From Aphis gossypii (lineage: Eukaryota > Arthropoda > Insecta > Hemiptera > Aphididae), in assembly GCF_020184175.1 (NCBI RefSeq), contig NC_065531.1, forward strand, positions 13,599,213-13,663,212: a DNA stretch of 64,000 nucleotides, written 5' to 3'. Made by a program: the position numbers and the translations under genes. The notes beneath the pieces were generated by a model. That model made no database searches, was not told where the DNA came from, and worked only from the letters and a program-made list of their open reading frames with translations. Every line of letters begins with the position of its first letter. The stretch's first letter is position 1. Below are positions 51,790 through 63,880 of the stretch, in pieces.

Positions 51790-53850
51790 TTGTCAAAACA
51801 AGTAAAAAAAGCGGGCAAGTGAGTACCGCCCTGCTGTACATTAGGTGCCGTATGGATCATTATTATATATTATAGGAGTGTTAAATTTGAATCCAATGAT
51901 AGTTATCATTGTATACGAAAAACGATTCTGAACGAAGATGATTTGTCAGCCTAGGATATAATTTCCAGTTGTTGGTGAAAAAGGTGGTTTATGTTTTAAT
52001 GGCCTGAATACACCAAAATTTAAGTTATTTTATAATTATTGTAAACTAAACTTATGAAAAATCTTGTATTAATTTTCAACTCTTAGCTACCTATACAAAC
52101 ATTTTTATGAATTATACCTACAAAATAATTTGAAAATATTCATAATTTTAACGAATTTTCGTCAAAATTTGAACTTCAAATGCTAATAAAAAAAAATTGT
52201 GCCTATGCATTCTTATAATTTTTTAATCACTATTATAATAACTTATGAGGAACTTTGCATAAAATTTTCAAGTATTTTGATAGGGCCAAAAAAATTTTAT
52301 CGACACTTCAAAAAAAAATTTTCAGAAAAATTGAAAATATCAGTTGTCTATAAATAGCTCAAAAAAAGTCAAAATATTTTGAAAATTAAATCACGTAAAG
52401 AAAACGAGAATCTTAATAACTGGTAAAATTTTCAAGTATCTACGACTTATACTTTTTGAATAATAACAAATAGTTAAAATCGTTTGAGGATAAATCGTTA
52501 TCGTTACGCTATTTCGTTAAAATTTAAAATTCAAACGCACTTAAAATTTTTCCTATAATGATGCTTCGAGTTTTCTCTATAGATACTTGAAGGTAAACTT
52601 ATGGAAAACTTAGTGTTGTATTTTTAATCCTTAGTTATAAACACAAAAAATTTTATGATTTTTCAACTTCAAATAATTTGCAAATATTCATGCTTTTGAC
52701 GAATTTTTGTAAATATTTGAACTTCAAATGCTAATAAAAAAAAATTGTGGCGCTATGTATTCTTATAATTTTTTAACCACTATAAGAATAACATATGAGG
52801 AACTTTGTATAAAATTTTCAAGTATTTTGATAGGGCCAAAAAAATTTTATCGACCCTTCAAAAAAAATTTTTCAGAAAAATTGAAAATTTCAGTTGTCTA
52901 TAAATAGCTCAAAAAAACTCAAAATATTTTTAAAATTAAATCAAGTAAATAAAATGCCAATCTAAATAACTGGTAAAATTTTCAAGTATCTACGACTTAT
53001 ACTTTTTGAATTATAACAAATATCAAAAATCGTTTGAGGCTAAACCGTTATTTAACGCGGTTTTGTAAAAATTTAAATTTCAAACACTCATAAAAATTTT
53101 TTGTCTGAATCCGGTAGAGTTTTTTTACAGATATTTGAAGAAAAATGTATGGAGAACCTTGTACCAAATTTTCAAAACTTAATTATAAAAGAAAAAATTT
53201 TATGATTTTTCAACTTCAAAATTACTTGCAAATTTTCGCGTTTTCGACAGATTTCGTAAAAATTTGAACTATAAACGCTTATAAAAAAAAATTGTGACTA
53301 ACGATTTTTAATTTTTTTTAGCTACAATAAAAACAACTCATAAGGAACCTTGTATTAAATTTTAAAAACTTTTTGGTCATCCAAAAATTTTTTATCGACA
53401 CTTTAAAAAAAATTTCTCAAAAAAATCGAAAATTTCAGTGGTCTATAAATAACTCAAAAAAAGTCAAAATTTTTTGAAAATTTAACTATATACAGATACC
53501 ACTGACATTAACATTTGGTGAAAATTTCAAGTATTTTCAGTGATTAGTTTTTGAATTATAACCATAAAAAAAATCGATTTGGTCGAAAACTGGTTTTGCG
53601 TAAAAATTGCCATTTTTCCGTCATTTTTTTTTTTGTTTTTCTCGATTTTTTTGAAAATTGTTGGAAAATGTTAACTTTTTACCTCTATAGTGCACCAAGG
53701 ATATTCAATTTTACATCGGAAACCACCCCCATAGTTTGAAATTGGAGCATTATTTCGACTAGTTATGCTGTACACAGACACAAAAAAAAAAAAAAAAAAA
53801 CACACATCATTGTAAAATCAATACATTCATCACTTCGTTCAGAATCTAAA
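51790..53850. repeat. Long interspersed repeat with internal 548-bp tandem units
   Basis: A block of about 2 kb begins near AAGCGGGCAAGTGAGTACCG and ends near CTTCGTTCAGAATC. Subterminal inverted copies share GATTCTGAACGAAG (51924-51937, and inverted at 53833-53846). The core is three diverged direct copies about 548 bases apart: AACTTCAAATGCTAATAAAA occurs at 52172 and 52720, with a degenerate third copy near 53267. A 19-A run sits near 53781-53799. No transposase or reverse-transcriptase frame is visible, so it is non-autonomous. I associate this type of sequence with aphid genomes, from memory. Confidence 0.75.
52030..53560. repeat. Three tandem units of about 548 bp inside the repeat
   Basis: Approximate units: 52030-52575, 52576-53122 and 53123-53560. 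Matching landmarks: TATGAAAAATCTTGTATT (52053), TATGGAAAACTTAGTG (52600) and TATGGAGAACCTTGTACC (53148); and GTCTATAAATAGCTCAAAAA in the first two, with GTCTATAAATAACTC in the third. The first two units are the most alike and the third is more diverged and shorter. This suggests unit duplication within the element before or after insertion. Confidence 0.75.
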
Positions 53851-56800
53851 ACTTAATTACCTGTACTTGAGTAGATAGGTTGGCTTAGTTGATAATGTGG
53901 TTGTAATATTATTAAACTCTTAACGTTATGATTAACTAACTGTTGTTGTTTAATTACATCTCAAAAGATTGGTAGGTAGAAACGTATAACTATAAAATAT
54001 ATAATGTGTATAAGCGTATAGCATATATTCAGTTTTAGTCTTTAAAAAAAAAAACTATCTGCTAAAAAATATATGGTAACGAAAATAGATTATATTTACA
54101 TTACATATACTAAGTGTATTATATTAATTGTTTTTTAAATTATGATTATTAATTAAAATCTATTCATCGAAGTTCGATATTTTAAAATAAATGAAAATAT
54201 TAAAAACTTATTATGTTTCTTAAAATAAACTAAAAAACAACTATTTTAAAGACTCAAGACTACCCTAATAGTAGTTTAATTAAAACACTTAATACTTAAA
54301 AGTAAAGTTCTAAAAAGGTACTTAAATCTAAATTAAAAAAAAAAATAGAACTAATTGATTTGGAAAATTAGTACAACCATTTAAATTTAAAAGGATCACC
54401 TTTGTATATGCTTGATAGAAATTAAGCCAAAATGATGTATTATCTTCTTTATAATAATATAATAATATCAACCACACGTGTATAAACAACACTTGTGCGT
54501 GTACCAAACGTGGATTTAAAGAAGGTCCGTGCACAACACGTAATAGCCACAAAACGAATTTATCGTTACTTTATAAAATATTTATATATATTTATACATG
54601 GATTATTATTATTATTATTAATAAAGGTACCTGGACTATAAAACCATTGAATCGTTAAATCGCAGAAGTATACATATACGCACTGCACCAGCTATATACT
54701 AAAAATGTGTTCAGTACTGCGAACCATACTATTTATTAATAATAAAAAAAGATTTAAAACTCCTTGGTGTAAGTGCGACCTTTTTTTTTATCGTGCCTGC
54801 TCTATTCGTATTTTACAGACACGTCCCAAATTGCTATTATCAACAACTATAAATCAAATTGTATGCGCGCGAGTTACAACCTACAGCAACGTCCCTGCAC
54901 AAGATATATTCCCTCAAAGTTATATTATTTTTCACTTTATATGTATAAATATATACAAATAATAAATATATTGGGTGCTGAAAAGTGCTTTTCGTGTCAC
55001 AATCAATATTGTTGTTCATCAACCACTATTACAATGTTAGGTATTCGAAAGTAATTTCACAGTAAACTCGCATTGACGATTTTTTCGAAACAACGGTTGC
55101 GTGCGTTATTATATTCGTATTTTTTTTTCAAACAATAATATAAATATGTACATTTATATAATCGTATTTTATCCAAAAAAATGATAAAAATTTTAAACAA
55201 TTTAGTTCAAATGATAATTTTTCGTGATTCTAAGTTTTTCAAGATAAAGACGAAGTTCTCTATAAGTATTTAACTGTACAAAATACATTACACAGAGTTA
55301 ACGATGATATCAAAGGATTATGATTTTAGAATTTTAAATAGCTAACAGAAATGATAAAAGTTGTATTCGATATATTATAAACTATTTATTCTGATAAATT
55401 TCGGTACACAGTCATATTATACGTAAATATATAAATGGTTTGGGACATACTACTTTTTTCTTAACTGGTCTAACGAAGTTTCCAGATGGTATGTATAATG
55501 TATATGCACTGTTTTTGCGACAGCTCTACGTTAACCGCAAATCGTTGAATGTATACGAATAATTAACTATTAAAATTAACAGTGAAATGCGTCTTATATA
55601 TTTTAATAGAATCCATTAGATGGAAACATTTGGAATTTGTAGAGTACATGAATTCAAATATCCTGATTTCAAGCTCATATGAGAGGTTAGAATAGAGATT
55701 TTTAATGTATTATTGTATATTTCATTTTATCCATAATATTATTTTGTATTGTACAAAACATATCGCTAAAATTATAATACATAATATCATTATAAATATA
55801 CGATTTCTGGTGGTGAAATGAATATTATGTTATGTTATGATTAAATAATTAAAATAAGAAACCTAAGAAAGTAGCTATATTTGTACTCGTATATAGCAGG
55901 TTTCGATTTCATCTTGCAGCTATGGATGTATTAAAACTTAAAATAAAATAAAATAATAATTCATCGCATGTAAAAACAACTCTGAACTGAGATGGTATGT
56001 TAATTATTCTAGTGAAAATAATAATAATAATAATACTATATGAGTGTAAGAAATCCATTTTTTATAAGTAGTACGATATATTGAACAATTTTTCCTAAAA
56101 ACATAATTTATATTATATTAATTATTATAATATTATTATATACTAATGTCATTACATTTTATAAAAACAATGGTGTAAATAGATAAAAAAGGGGGGAAAG
56201 GTATAAATATCTTAAAATACTAGTCTAAATAAATTTTGAAAATTTAAACGTGTAAAATAATAATAAATTATGTAACGATGAAAAATTTCAAGTCATTACG
56301 ATTATTATTTTTAAGCACAACATATTATAAGAATTAAGATAATTAGAAATTATTTTATTTTGTCAAAATGTTTACCTAAAATGTCTATAAAAAAATTCGC
56401 TTTGTATTTTATGTACATTTGAATTGCTATAAGGGAAAGTTATGAAGAACATTGTATTACATTTATGAAATATTTGACTGAGAATTAACATTTTTATTAA
56501 CATTTTCAGTAAAATAATTAAAAAACTTAAAAGATGTTACATATTAAATATCTATAAATATAGTATAACTAGCCTTAATTTATTTTAAATTTCACTATAG
56601 ATAGAAAATCATTATTAAATTAATTAAGACTTAAGTCATAGTGGGAGGTTATTTTAATAATAATTAAAATTAAGAATTTAATTTAAGAATTAATGGTAAT
56701 TCTAAGTTTAATATATATGTTTTAGAATAGACTTTATTGTATAATGTGTGAATATAAATGTCATAAAAATTTAAACTTAACATGCTCATAAAAATTGTGT

Positions 56801-58230
56801 GTGGCTTTATAATTTTATAAATTTTTCTCTTTAAAATATATAAGGATTTGAATTTTCAAGTAGTAAATGTTTAAATTAAAAATTTCATGAATTGTTAACT
56901 ATAAATATGAAAAATTTTAGATATTTAAACAAATATCATAAAAATATAAACTTTTAACGACAATTTATTACCAGAGATACCCGAGATCATCCTAAAATAG
57001 TTTAAAGTGTAATTAGTTGACTGCCTCAAAAGTTGCTGATAGAGGTAAAAAAAAAACCTCTAAAAGTAAAACTAATTTATTTATCGCTCTATTTCAAAAT
57101 AGTCTATAAATGGTATGCTTTCTTAAAAACAATAATAAATAATTGAGGTCCTGACGAAGTAGAATCATTGTCAATTGTATATGCAATTTTTTAATTGTTT
57201 ATTAATTAAGCATATTATTATATTTTTATATTTTTAATTACGATTAAAATATATTTTGGAAGTTTATGTATATAAATATTGTAGTTTTAAAAAATATAAT
57301 ATAATTTAATATATTTATATACATACTACATACACATTATTCACTTGATTATCAACTGATTGCAGTTATGTAAACAAGTAATAACAAATTTCGTGTCTAT
57401 AAAGAAACATATTTTGTATGAAGTGTAAATAGTGTGAGTAATAACTTTTTTTTAAAGATATTACATAGGAATGAAAATAATTATGTATATACTCGTATGT
57501 ACCATGTTTAGTAAATTTTAAATTGAAAATCAAATTCAATTTAAAAATAAATATTATTTGAAAGAATTGATTACAGGTGTTATTACATTAAACTGTATTA
57601 TATACATACTGTATTATACTTACAAAAGTTATTAACTTTATTGATCAGCATATAAAAATATAAAGCTTTACAAGTTATCAGGTATAAATGGTTTAATATA
57701 TTATATTGCTATATTAAAGAACCGCTGTGAGGTTTTATTTCTCTAAAACCTAAATGACAAGTTTAATTATGTATTAATTTGTATCACACTCACTAATTAT
57801 ATAGTCTAGTGAAACGATAAAGTGTTTTATGACTGAATTCCAATTTCCAAAGTAACCAATAAAAATATGAATTACATGGTTAATTTACTCGGGCGTGTCT
57901 CTCTCGAGCGTATCATGTATATATTAAAAGCTCTACGTATCATGAAAAATAATAAGTCTTAAATAAATTAGATTAATATATTTTTATAATTATGTATTTT
58001 TTTAAAAAACAGTTTTTACACTAAATATCAAAAACCACTCAAAACCAAAGTAAGATCGTACATGTTTACCTATATTTCCCTATATTTCATAAAGCTGACT
58101 TACATCCGTGATATTTTTACATAGAAGAAAAACAACTACTAAATACTACTAAACAACTACTAAAAACTACTAAATTTGGGTGACAGATTATCTATTAAAA
58201 TTGATTAAAGAATAGAATATTCTATAATAA
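53851..58230. other. AT-rich noncoding stretch
   Basis: Contains an ATT repeat (about 54602-54620), an AAT repeat (about 56018-56033) and overlapping 60-93-codon frames on both strands near 54705-55054 that look like by-products of a mildly GC-richer patch. No splice or promoter signals are convincing, and no gene is supported. Confidence 0.5.
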
Positions 58231-58274
58231 GCGTCGCCAACAGTCGATTTTACGATCGACTGATATCGCTAAGA
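58231..58274. mobile_element. hAT-end-like hairpin, possible transposon remnant
   Basis: AGCGTCGCCAACAGTCGAT is followed by TTTACG and then ATCGACTG, giving a perfect 8-bp stem (58241-58248 with 58255-58262). AGCG/CGCT extends it after an internal loop. The GTCGCCAAC wording resembles terminal repeats of hAT-superfamily transposons as I remember them. A second GATCG-rich spot lies at 58295-58302. No matching far end or 8-bp target duplication was found. Confidence 0.3.
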
Positions 58275-59635
58275 AAAATGAATGTTACATTATCGGTCGA
58301 TCGCGTAATAAATAATCGGATAGGTAATTAAAATTTTTTTTCACTTATTCTCGTGACTATTAGACATTAGTATATCAATATTTAAATTGTTATTATTATT
58401 ATATTATACCTAGTATTGTGATAAATAATTATTTTTTGTAGATTTTTTTTTTTTTGCTCATCAATCTGGGTGTCTATGCCTGGGACATTAACATGGTGAC
58501 ATAGTGTTAGAATATTAAATATTCACAAGTTGAAATTTATGAACATTTTAATTTGTAAATTATTGTAAAAAACTTTAAAATAATTGTATACGCAATAATT
58601 ATCAAATAGAAAACTAATATGAATATATATATTTCTTTATACCATATAGATTGTAAAATATTTAAGCTTTTCTATAGTTACTATTTGATTACATGTATTA
58701 CATTTAAAAACTAAGCGTGTGTGTTGAAAAAATATAAATTTATTGAACGGAAAAATTAATGTGGCTTGAAATTATTTTTATAGAATATAAATAATGTGAT
58801 CGGATATAAAGCTAAGAAAATGTGTAGAAAACATAAATAAATCTAAGCGAGATTATTTTTGCTGTGATGGAATATACAGAATATATTGAGCGAAGCGATT
58901 CAAATGCATAAAAAAAGAAGTCAGAAGAAAATTAGTTTGGTTGAAGATAAAGATTAAGTGTGGTCGCTGTCAGGCAAATTTAAAGATCAAGGTAAAAGTG
59001 GTTGAATTTGAGGAGTGTATACACAGTATGATTTTATGATTTCATTTTTTTTTATTTTGACATACTTCATTTTCTACTAAATTTTTTTTAAGATTGTCAT
59101 CCCTTAACAATAAATTATACTAAATTAATCAGATTTAAAATTAAAAATTATGTCTACTATAGGTATTGAAATTAGTATTATCATTATAAGACTTACACAA
59201 CATCAATGTGCGTAGAGTTTAATCGTATGGATATAAATTTATATGAACACCATTGCAGCTCTCTATAATAGCCTTGAAATTATTTCAAGTCAATTTGACA
59301 ACTGAAAAAAGACAAGAAAATAATTATTAGATATTTATATTATAAATAATTTATTTTTTAGGACTATCTATCGAAAATATAACAATGTAGATAGTAATAG
59401 TTAAACAGTAACATTACATATTTAAACCGAATGACAATAGATTTAAAATAAAAATTTTTGAGGAATACAAAAATACATATTTTAGATCAATTTAAAAATA
59501 ATTTAACTTGTCGACGTGAAAATACATAATACGACATAAAATAGATTTTGATCGGAGTGATTAATATGATATATTTTTAAGGTAGAAAAGAGTTTACTTA
59601 TTAAAGTTATGAGAATAAAATAAAAATTTTTAAAT
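58275..59635. other. AT-rich noncoding stretch
   Basis: AT-rich, with a T run near 58442-58455. There is a moderately GC-richer patch at 58860-59030 whose frames are short. I see no gene. Confidence 0.5.
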
Positions 59636-59770
59636 TTATAATTTATAATGTGTACTACCGTTTAAAAATGTAATAGTTTTATGGAAAATGTGCATATCGA
59701 AAGAAAACTTCTTTTTTAATTGTCCAATAATATGAATTTTATTATTACCAACTTCCTCGAAAATTTTCAT
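59636..59770 (-). CDS. Candidate small ORF, 44 aa, minus strand
   Basis: ATG opens a 44-residue frame, beginning MKIFEEVGNNKIHIIGQLKK and ending in FLNGSTHYKL. It follows, in another frame and with a 2-codon gap, a minus-strand frame without ATG (59767-59976) that ends GSLYRLK. The two together could be a decayed gene broken by a frameshift, but the opposite strand is also open here (59914-60174). Composition is AT-rich, so chance is likely. Confidence 0.15.
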   Translation of the reverse strand: MKIFEEVGNNKIHIIGQLKKKFSFDMHIFHKTITFLNGSTHYKL

Positions 59771-59913
59771 TTCAATCTATATAGACTTCCAGATGAAATA
59801 TTCTGTAACACCGTTTTACTATTTAGGTGAAGCACACTGTATACATATGAAATATTTAGTGTAAATATACCAAGTATTAGCTGGTCACCTACTAGTTTCA
59901 AATTTAAGTTCAG

Positions 59914-60174
59914 ATGTTTAAACCAGACGATAGTTATATTTTTGCAGTAAACTATAAAATATTGGAACAATCCCAAAATATAAAATATATTACCTACTTT
60001 AAAAGAAAAATGTTCATGCTCACAAAATGGGAATGTTACGATGTTATGTTATTATATGATAACTGCGAAAAGACCAATGTAAATGTAGTGAAACAATACA
60101 AGCCAAGTTTCATATTATGGTCAGTAGTTGCTACGATTTTGATTTCAAACACGATAAAATATATGTTCTTGTAA
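59914..60174 (+). CDS. Candidate ORF or terminal exon, 86 aa, one C-terminal membrane segment
   Basis: An ATG frame of 86 residues, beginning MFKPDDSYIFAVNYKILEQS. The middle is charged and cysteine-containing (KWECYDVMLLYDNCEKTNV), and it ends with a likely transmembrane segment, SFILWSVVATILISNTI (about residues 65-81), near the C-terminus. TTAAGTTCAG directly precedes the ATG and is a fair splice acceptor, so this may be an exon rather than a complete gene. Composition is more mixed than chance frames nearby. No poly(A) signal stands close after the stop. The tail-anchored look is suggestive only; the family is not recognised. Confidence 0.28.
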   Translation: MFKPDDSYIFAVNYKILEQSQNIKYITYFKRKMFMLTKWECYDVMLLYDNCEKTNVNVVKQYKPSFILWSVVATILISNTIKYMFL

Positions 60175-62269
60175 TGTGATTAATCGGTTTTTCTAGTCAC
60201 TAAATACATTATTAGAAACTACTGCATAAATGATATTTTGTATAAACAACTTATATGTGAAACAATAATAGACAAAAAAAAAAAAAAAAATGTTACAATT
60301 TGCTTTTGTTTTAAATATAAAATAGGTTTACCATGCTGCAATTCATTTAAGTGTCGATATTTAATTTAACAATATCAAAGTCGCATTATTAAAAAAATAT
60401 ACATATACGCTTACGTACATTTTCCAAACCTTAGGATTGAAATCAGGATATTTTTCCTTCACATAATATAGTACGTTAAAAATTTAATACTTAAAAACGT
60501 GAGAAATTAGCTTTTAGGGTTGACATGAACTCGTTTAATAATAGATGTTTTCCTAAATTTGTTTTCAGTGATTTGAGTGACAAATTAACCGGGATAATAT
60601 AGTTGTATATATGCGCTACACGAAAACCCTCGGAATAACATTTCTTGTAATTAATAGAATTGTTTTGACCAAAGACAAAAATGTCAATTTTGTTCTAGAA
60701 CGCCGAATGCAATAATATATCCAGTGAGATTAATTAAATATATAGTATGTACATGAGTGTTCTGCTTTGGATATTGCAGGATAAGTGGGTCGTGTCGAGA
60801 TATTATGTACATGATGGGGGTGAGGTAATCGATTTACATAAACCATTGTCACTACACGTGTATGGTGCCTTACCATCGTATAAAAGCAGCTGCAGGTCTA
60901 AGGAGAATCGTCAATATATGAAAATGAAATATAATACTTTAAAATTTCGATATCAATGGATTCGTTCGTCTGACAAAAACTATTATATATTATCTGATCG
61001 GTCCTTCCATTTATAACGAAATAAATAAAAGCAGAAAAAAAACTTTGCACTGACGTTGATTGATGCAAAACGGATAATACTGTTCAATTCCCGTGATTTC
61101 GTAGTACCTCATGTTCGGTAAATTACCTGGCTGCCGTCAAACCTTCGCTCAAAATTTCTATTTTTTCCGTTAAACAAGTACAAACACTACAGACTGTAGC
61201 TATGTTGTGGTTTACTGCATGTTTTACACAAGAGCAACATCCGAGTATACAAATCATTTCATAAAGGCATCATACAGCCATACAGGTAATATACGTTCCT
61301 ATTAAGTTACAAATAAAATTCCTAGCTCTGATTAAAAATGTATCGATTGAAATTCTGTTAATATTGTCGTTTGGATTTGTTAATTATTTATTGATTAGTT
61401 ATTTTAATATGTAGACAAATATTATAGCAATGTTATTACAATCTATTAAATCTATAAAATTAAATTGACTATTATTGAATACACGATGAATTCAATGAAC
61501 TGTAGGTATAACTATACAATATTATTATGGTGTATTCTCTACGCTAAGTTGCTATTAATCGTAGCTGTAAAAGTGTTAAACTTTTTATTGCATTTAAAAC
61601 GCATTATTACTCACCTATAAAACCATTGCTTTGTTATAATTTTATAGTTTTGTCGCAGAGCACATTCAATTTGACGCAAATAATCGATTCGATACAAAAC
61701 CGTTTATCTGTGTGTCCTTTAGATGTTATATGAATGTATAACTTCACTTATCTTAATAGTACCTACATTCTTTTAAAAGTTGAATATTTGAATAAAAGAC
61801 GATACAATGTTAGATATCTGTTTTATTTTTAGATTACTTAATGGATGTGTTTATATTTTAAATTTATTAGTGAAATAAAATTTTTTAGTTTTCTAGTTAT
61901 AGTTTCAGATTTGTAAATCATTTTTATGTGACAATATACTCTAAAAATTATTGTATCAATGGTTCTAAAATATATATTTAATATATAATATGGAATTCGT
62001 AAATAAATATAATATTCAACTATTATTATAGGAACTATTGATGTTTTCAATGCCTATTTAAATATTTTTTTTCATAAATATTATATTATACCTTAATGTT
62101 ATTAACATTTGTTTGAAATAAGTATCGAATTTTAACAGTATAATTATGTATATATATACTAATAATAACATATTAATAAATATAATTTAATTTAGATGAA
62201 TTATAACATAGAATTTAAACATTTTAATTACTTATATAAGTCAATAATTTATGACAATTGTGATGTGAT
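60175..62269. other. AT-rich stretch with a mixed-composition patch
   Basis: A 17-A run lies near 60272-60289. At 60747-61016 a plus-strand frame, open without ATG at its far start, covers a GC-richer patch. It holds a TATAAAAG box (60879-60886) with an initiator-like TCAAT 33 bases downstream. An ATG follows only 5 bases after that, which is too close for an ordinary leader. The patch 61050-61300 is also GC-richer and has a possible donor (TACAG|GTAATA near 61285), without a convincing frame. Confidence 0.35.
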
Positions 62270-62623
62270 ATGTCAAAACACTCAAAATTAACTCTTGTTA
62301 ATCATCTTTATACTACAGATACGATTACCTGCAGCAACTATACTATTATTATAACAATAATCGAGTCCAATGACTTATTACTATTGGTGCAAGTCAAGTT
62401 TTCGAGAGAAATTCCGTGTTATCAAAAATATCAAATGATTATTATTTTATTAAAAATTAAGTACAATAAAATTAAAATGACTAAAGAATTTATCATAGAA
62501 TACCGAATATGTGTTTATATATATTATCTATTGTACTGTGACAATAAAAATACTCTAAATCAGTTTGGTGTTTCTTCCAATATTATCACAGTATTATTTA
62601 CTCAGCCTTTTCATATATTTTAA
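62270..62623 (+). CDS. Hypothetical ORF, 117 aa, ATG-started
   Basis: One of the two longest frames in the window. It begins MSKHSKLTLVNHLYTTDTIT and ends TVLFTQPFHIF. It has a hydrophobic stretch at about residues 25-43 and a Lys/Ile-rich middle (LLKIKYNKIKMTKEF). There is no signal peptide or recognised motif. With stops at roughly one codon in eleven, a frame this long is somewhat unlikely by chance over 64 kb, but not excluded. Codon use is A/T-ending throughout, like the flanks, and no promoter, splice or poly(A) signals are evident. Confidence 0.22.
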   Translation: MSKHSKLTLVNHLYTTDTITCSNYTIIITIIESNDLLLLVQVKFSREIPCYQKYQMIIILLKIKYNKIKMTKEFIIEYRICVYIYYLLYCDNKNTLNQFGVSSNIITVLFTQPFHIF

Positions 62624-63639
62624 TATATTTATAAAATACATTTAACAAAAGTATTTAAATTGAATAATTTTTACAAACATTTGAATGACTAAACAATTGT
62701 TAATTTAGATTCTCGGTAGTTTTTCATATGTAAATTATAACTTAAAAAGTATAAACATAATATAAGTTTTGTTATAATGTAAATATTTTTTTGGCAGTTT
62801 AAGTTCAGTCTAAAACTTTTCTCCAAACAATAATAAATAAGAAGGCATTATTAAAGACTTAAATAGAAATTGTACTATACGTTTTTTATTTTTTTATTTT
62901 TTAATTGAGTAGAGTACTCAAGTTGTCTACAGAAAATATATTACATATTTTTATTTAAATGATATCCCGAAAATACACATTATATTTATTTTCATTTCAA
63001 CAAATGTATGTTTCTGAATCATGAATCCTGATGTAAACATCTACAATACAAAACTCATGCTGACCATTACTACGTGCATATATTATCCTTTTATATCAGA
63101 CAATTTCCGAATAACCTAATAATATATTATGTTTCTCTAACAAAATACCTATTATGTTTCTCTATATTTGGCCTATATGAAAGGATATGACATTTTTGAA
63201 CAAGATGTTCGTTTTGTTTCGATAAAACGCTGATTGTTTTTATTTTAGTTTATTTTACGTAGTTAACTAAATAATGACGGTACCACTCTTGTTAGGGAAC
63301 ATGTCCAATATTTTGACATTTTCAGTTTTTTTACAGAAATATTTTATTTGTATCTAAACACACTATTTGGTGTAAAAACGAAATATAACTACGTGTTCTT
63401 ATAGTTACAGTATGTGTGTTTTCACTTAATTTGTTTCGAAAAGGAAACATAATAATTTACACAAAATAAGTTTTGTGTCTCTTCTGTAAAATTTGAATTT
63501 CAATGTACATGTATTATATATAATAATATATTAAAATAATTGTTTAAAGCGTACTTATAGTTAAGCAATCGCTCACGACCCACCTCAAAATGTTTGTATT
63601 GAATCGACGATGAATCAATAAATTGTTATTGTGGACGTA
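62624..63639. other. AT-rich noncoding stretch
   Basis: Plain AT-rich DNA with short frames only. I see nothing until the GC-richer block beginning near 63640. Confidence 0.55.
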
Positions 63640-63880
63640 TATGAGATGTGACAACGGCTTGGTGCTTTGAACGGTCCTGCGGGGTTTGAAGTATAGATCA
63701 CTGTGTTCTAACTACGACTGATGTAGTGAATCTCGAGACTTGAGTAGTTAAGATAGGTTAAAACGTATCCAATAATAATAAATAATAATAACCAATAGAA
63801 AAGTAGTATACTAAGTCAGTAGCGTGCTGATTGGCTGTAGTGTGATACGAAACACCACAGAATGCCATGCCCAATGTTGT
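63640..63880. promoter_or_regulatory. GC-richer block with three CCAAT boxes
   Basis: Three NF-Y-type CCAAT motifs are spaced about 40 bp apart: ACCAATAG (core 63792-63796), inverted GATTGGCT (core 63830-63834) and CCCAATG (core 63871-63875). CTGATTGGC here also matches the inverted CCAAT context at 48357-48364. TCAGT at 63816-63820 is initiator-like. Regular CCAAT spacing is typical of proximal promoters of NF-Y-dependent genes. The associated gene would start close to or beyond the window end, and its direction is not determined. Confidence 0.35.

Noticed and set aside
53551..53739. 62-codon frame inside the long repeat
   Set aside because: It lies within the diverged third tandem unit. 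The other units have no matching open frame, so it is not a conserved element protein.
54705..55054. Overlapping frames on both strands as exons
   Set aside because: Three mutually exclusive frames over the same bases and no splice or promoter signals.
60879..60920. TATAAAAG as a core promoter for the ATG at 60918
   Set aside because: The predicted start site leaves a leader of about 5 bases, and the frame is short and unsupported.
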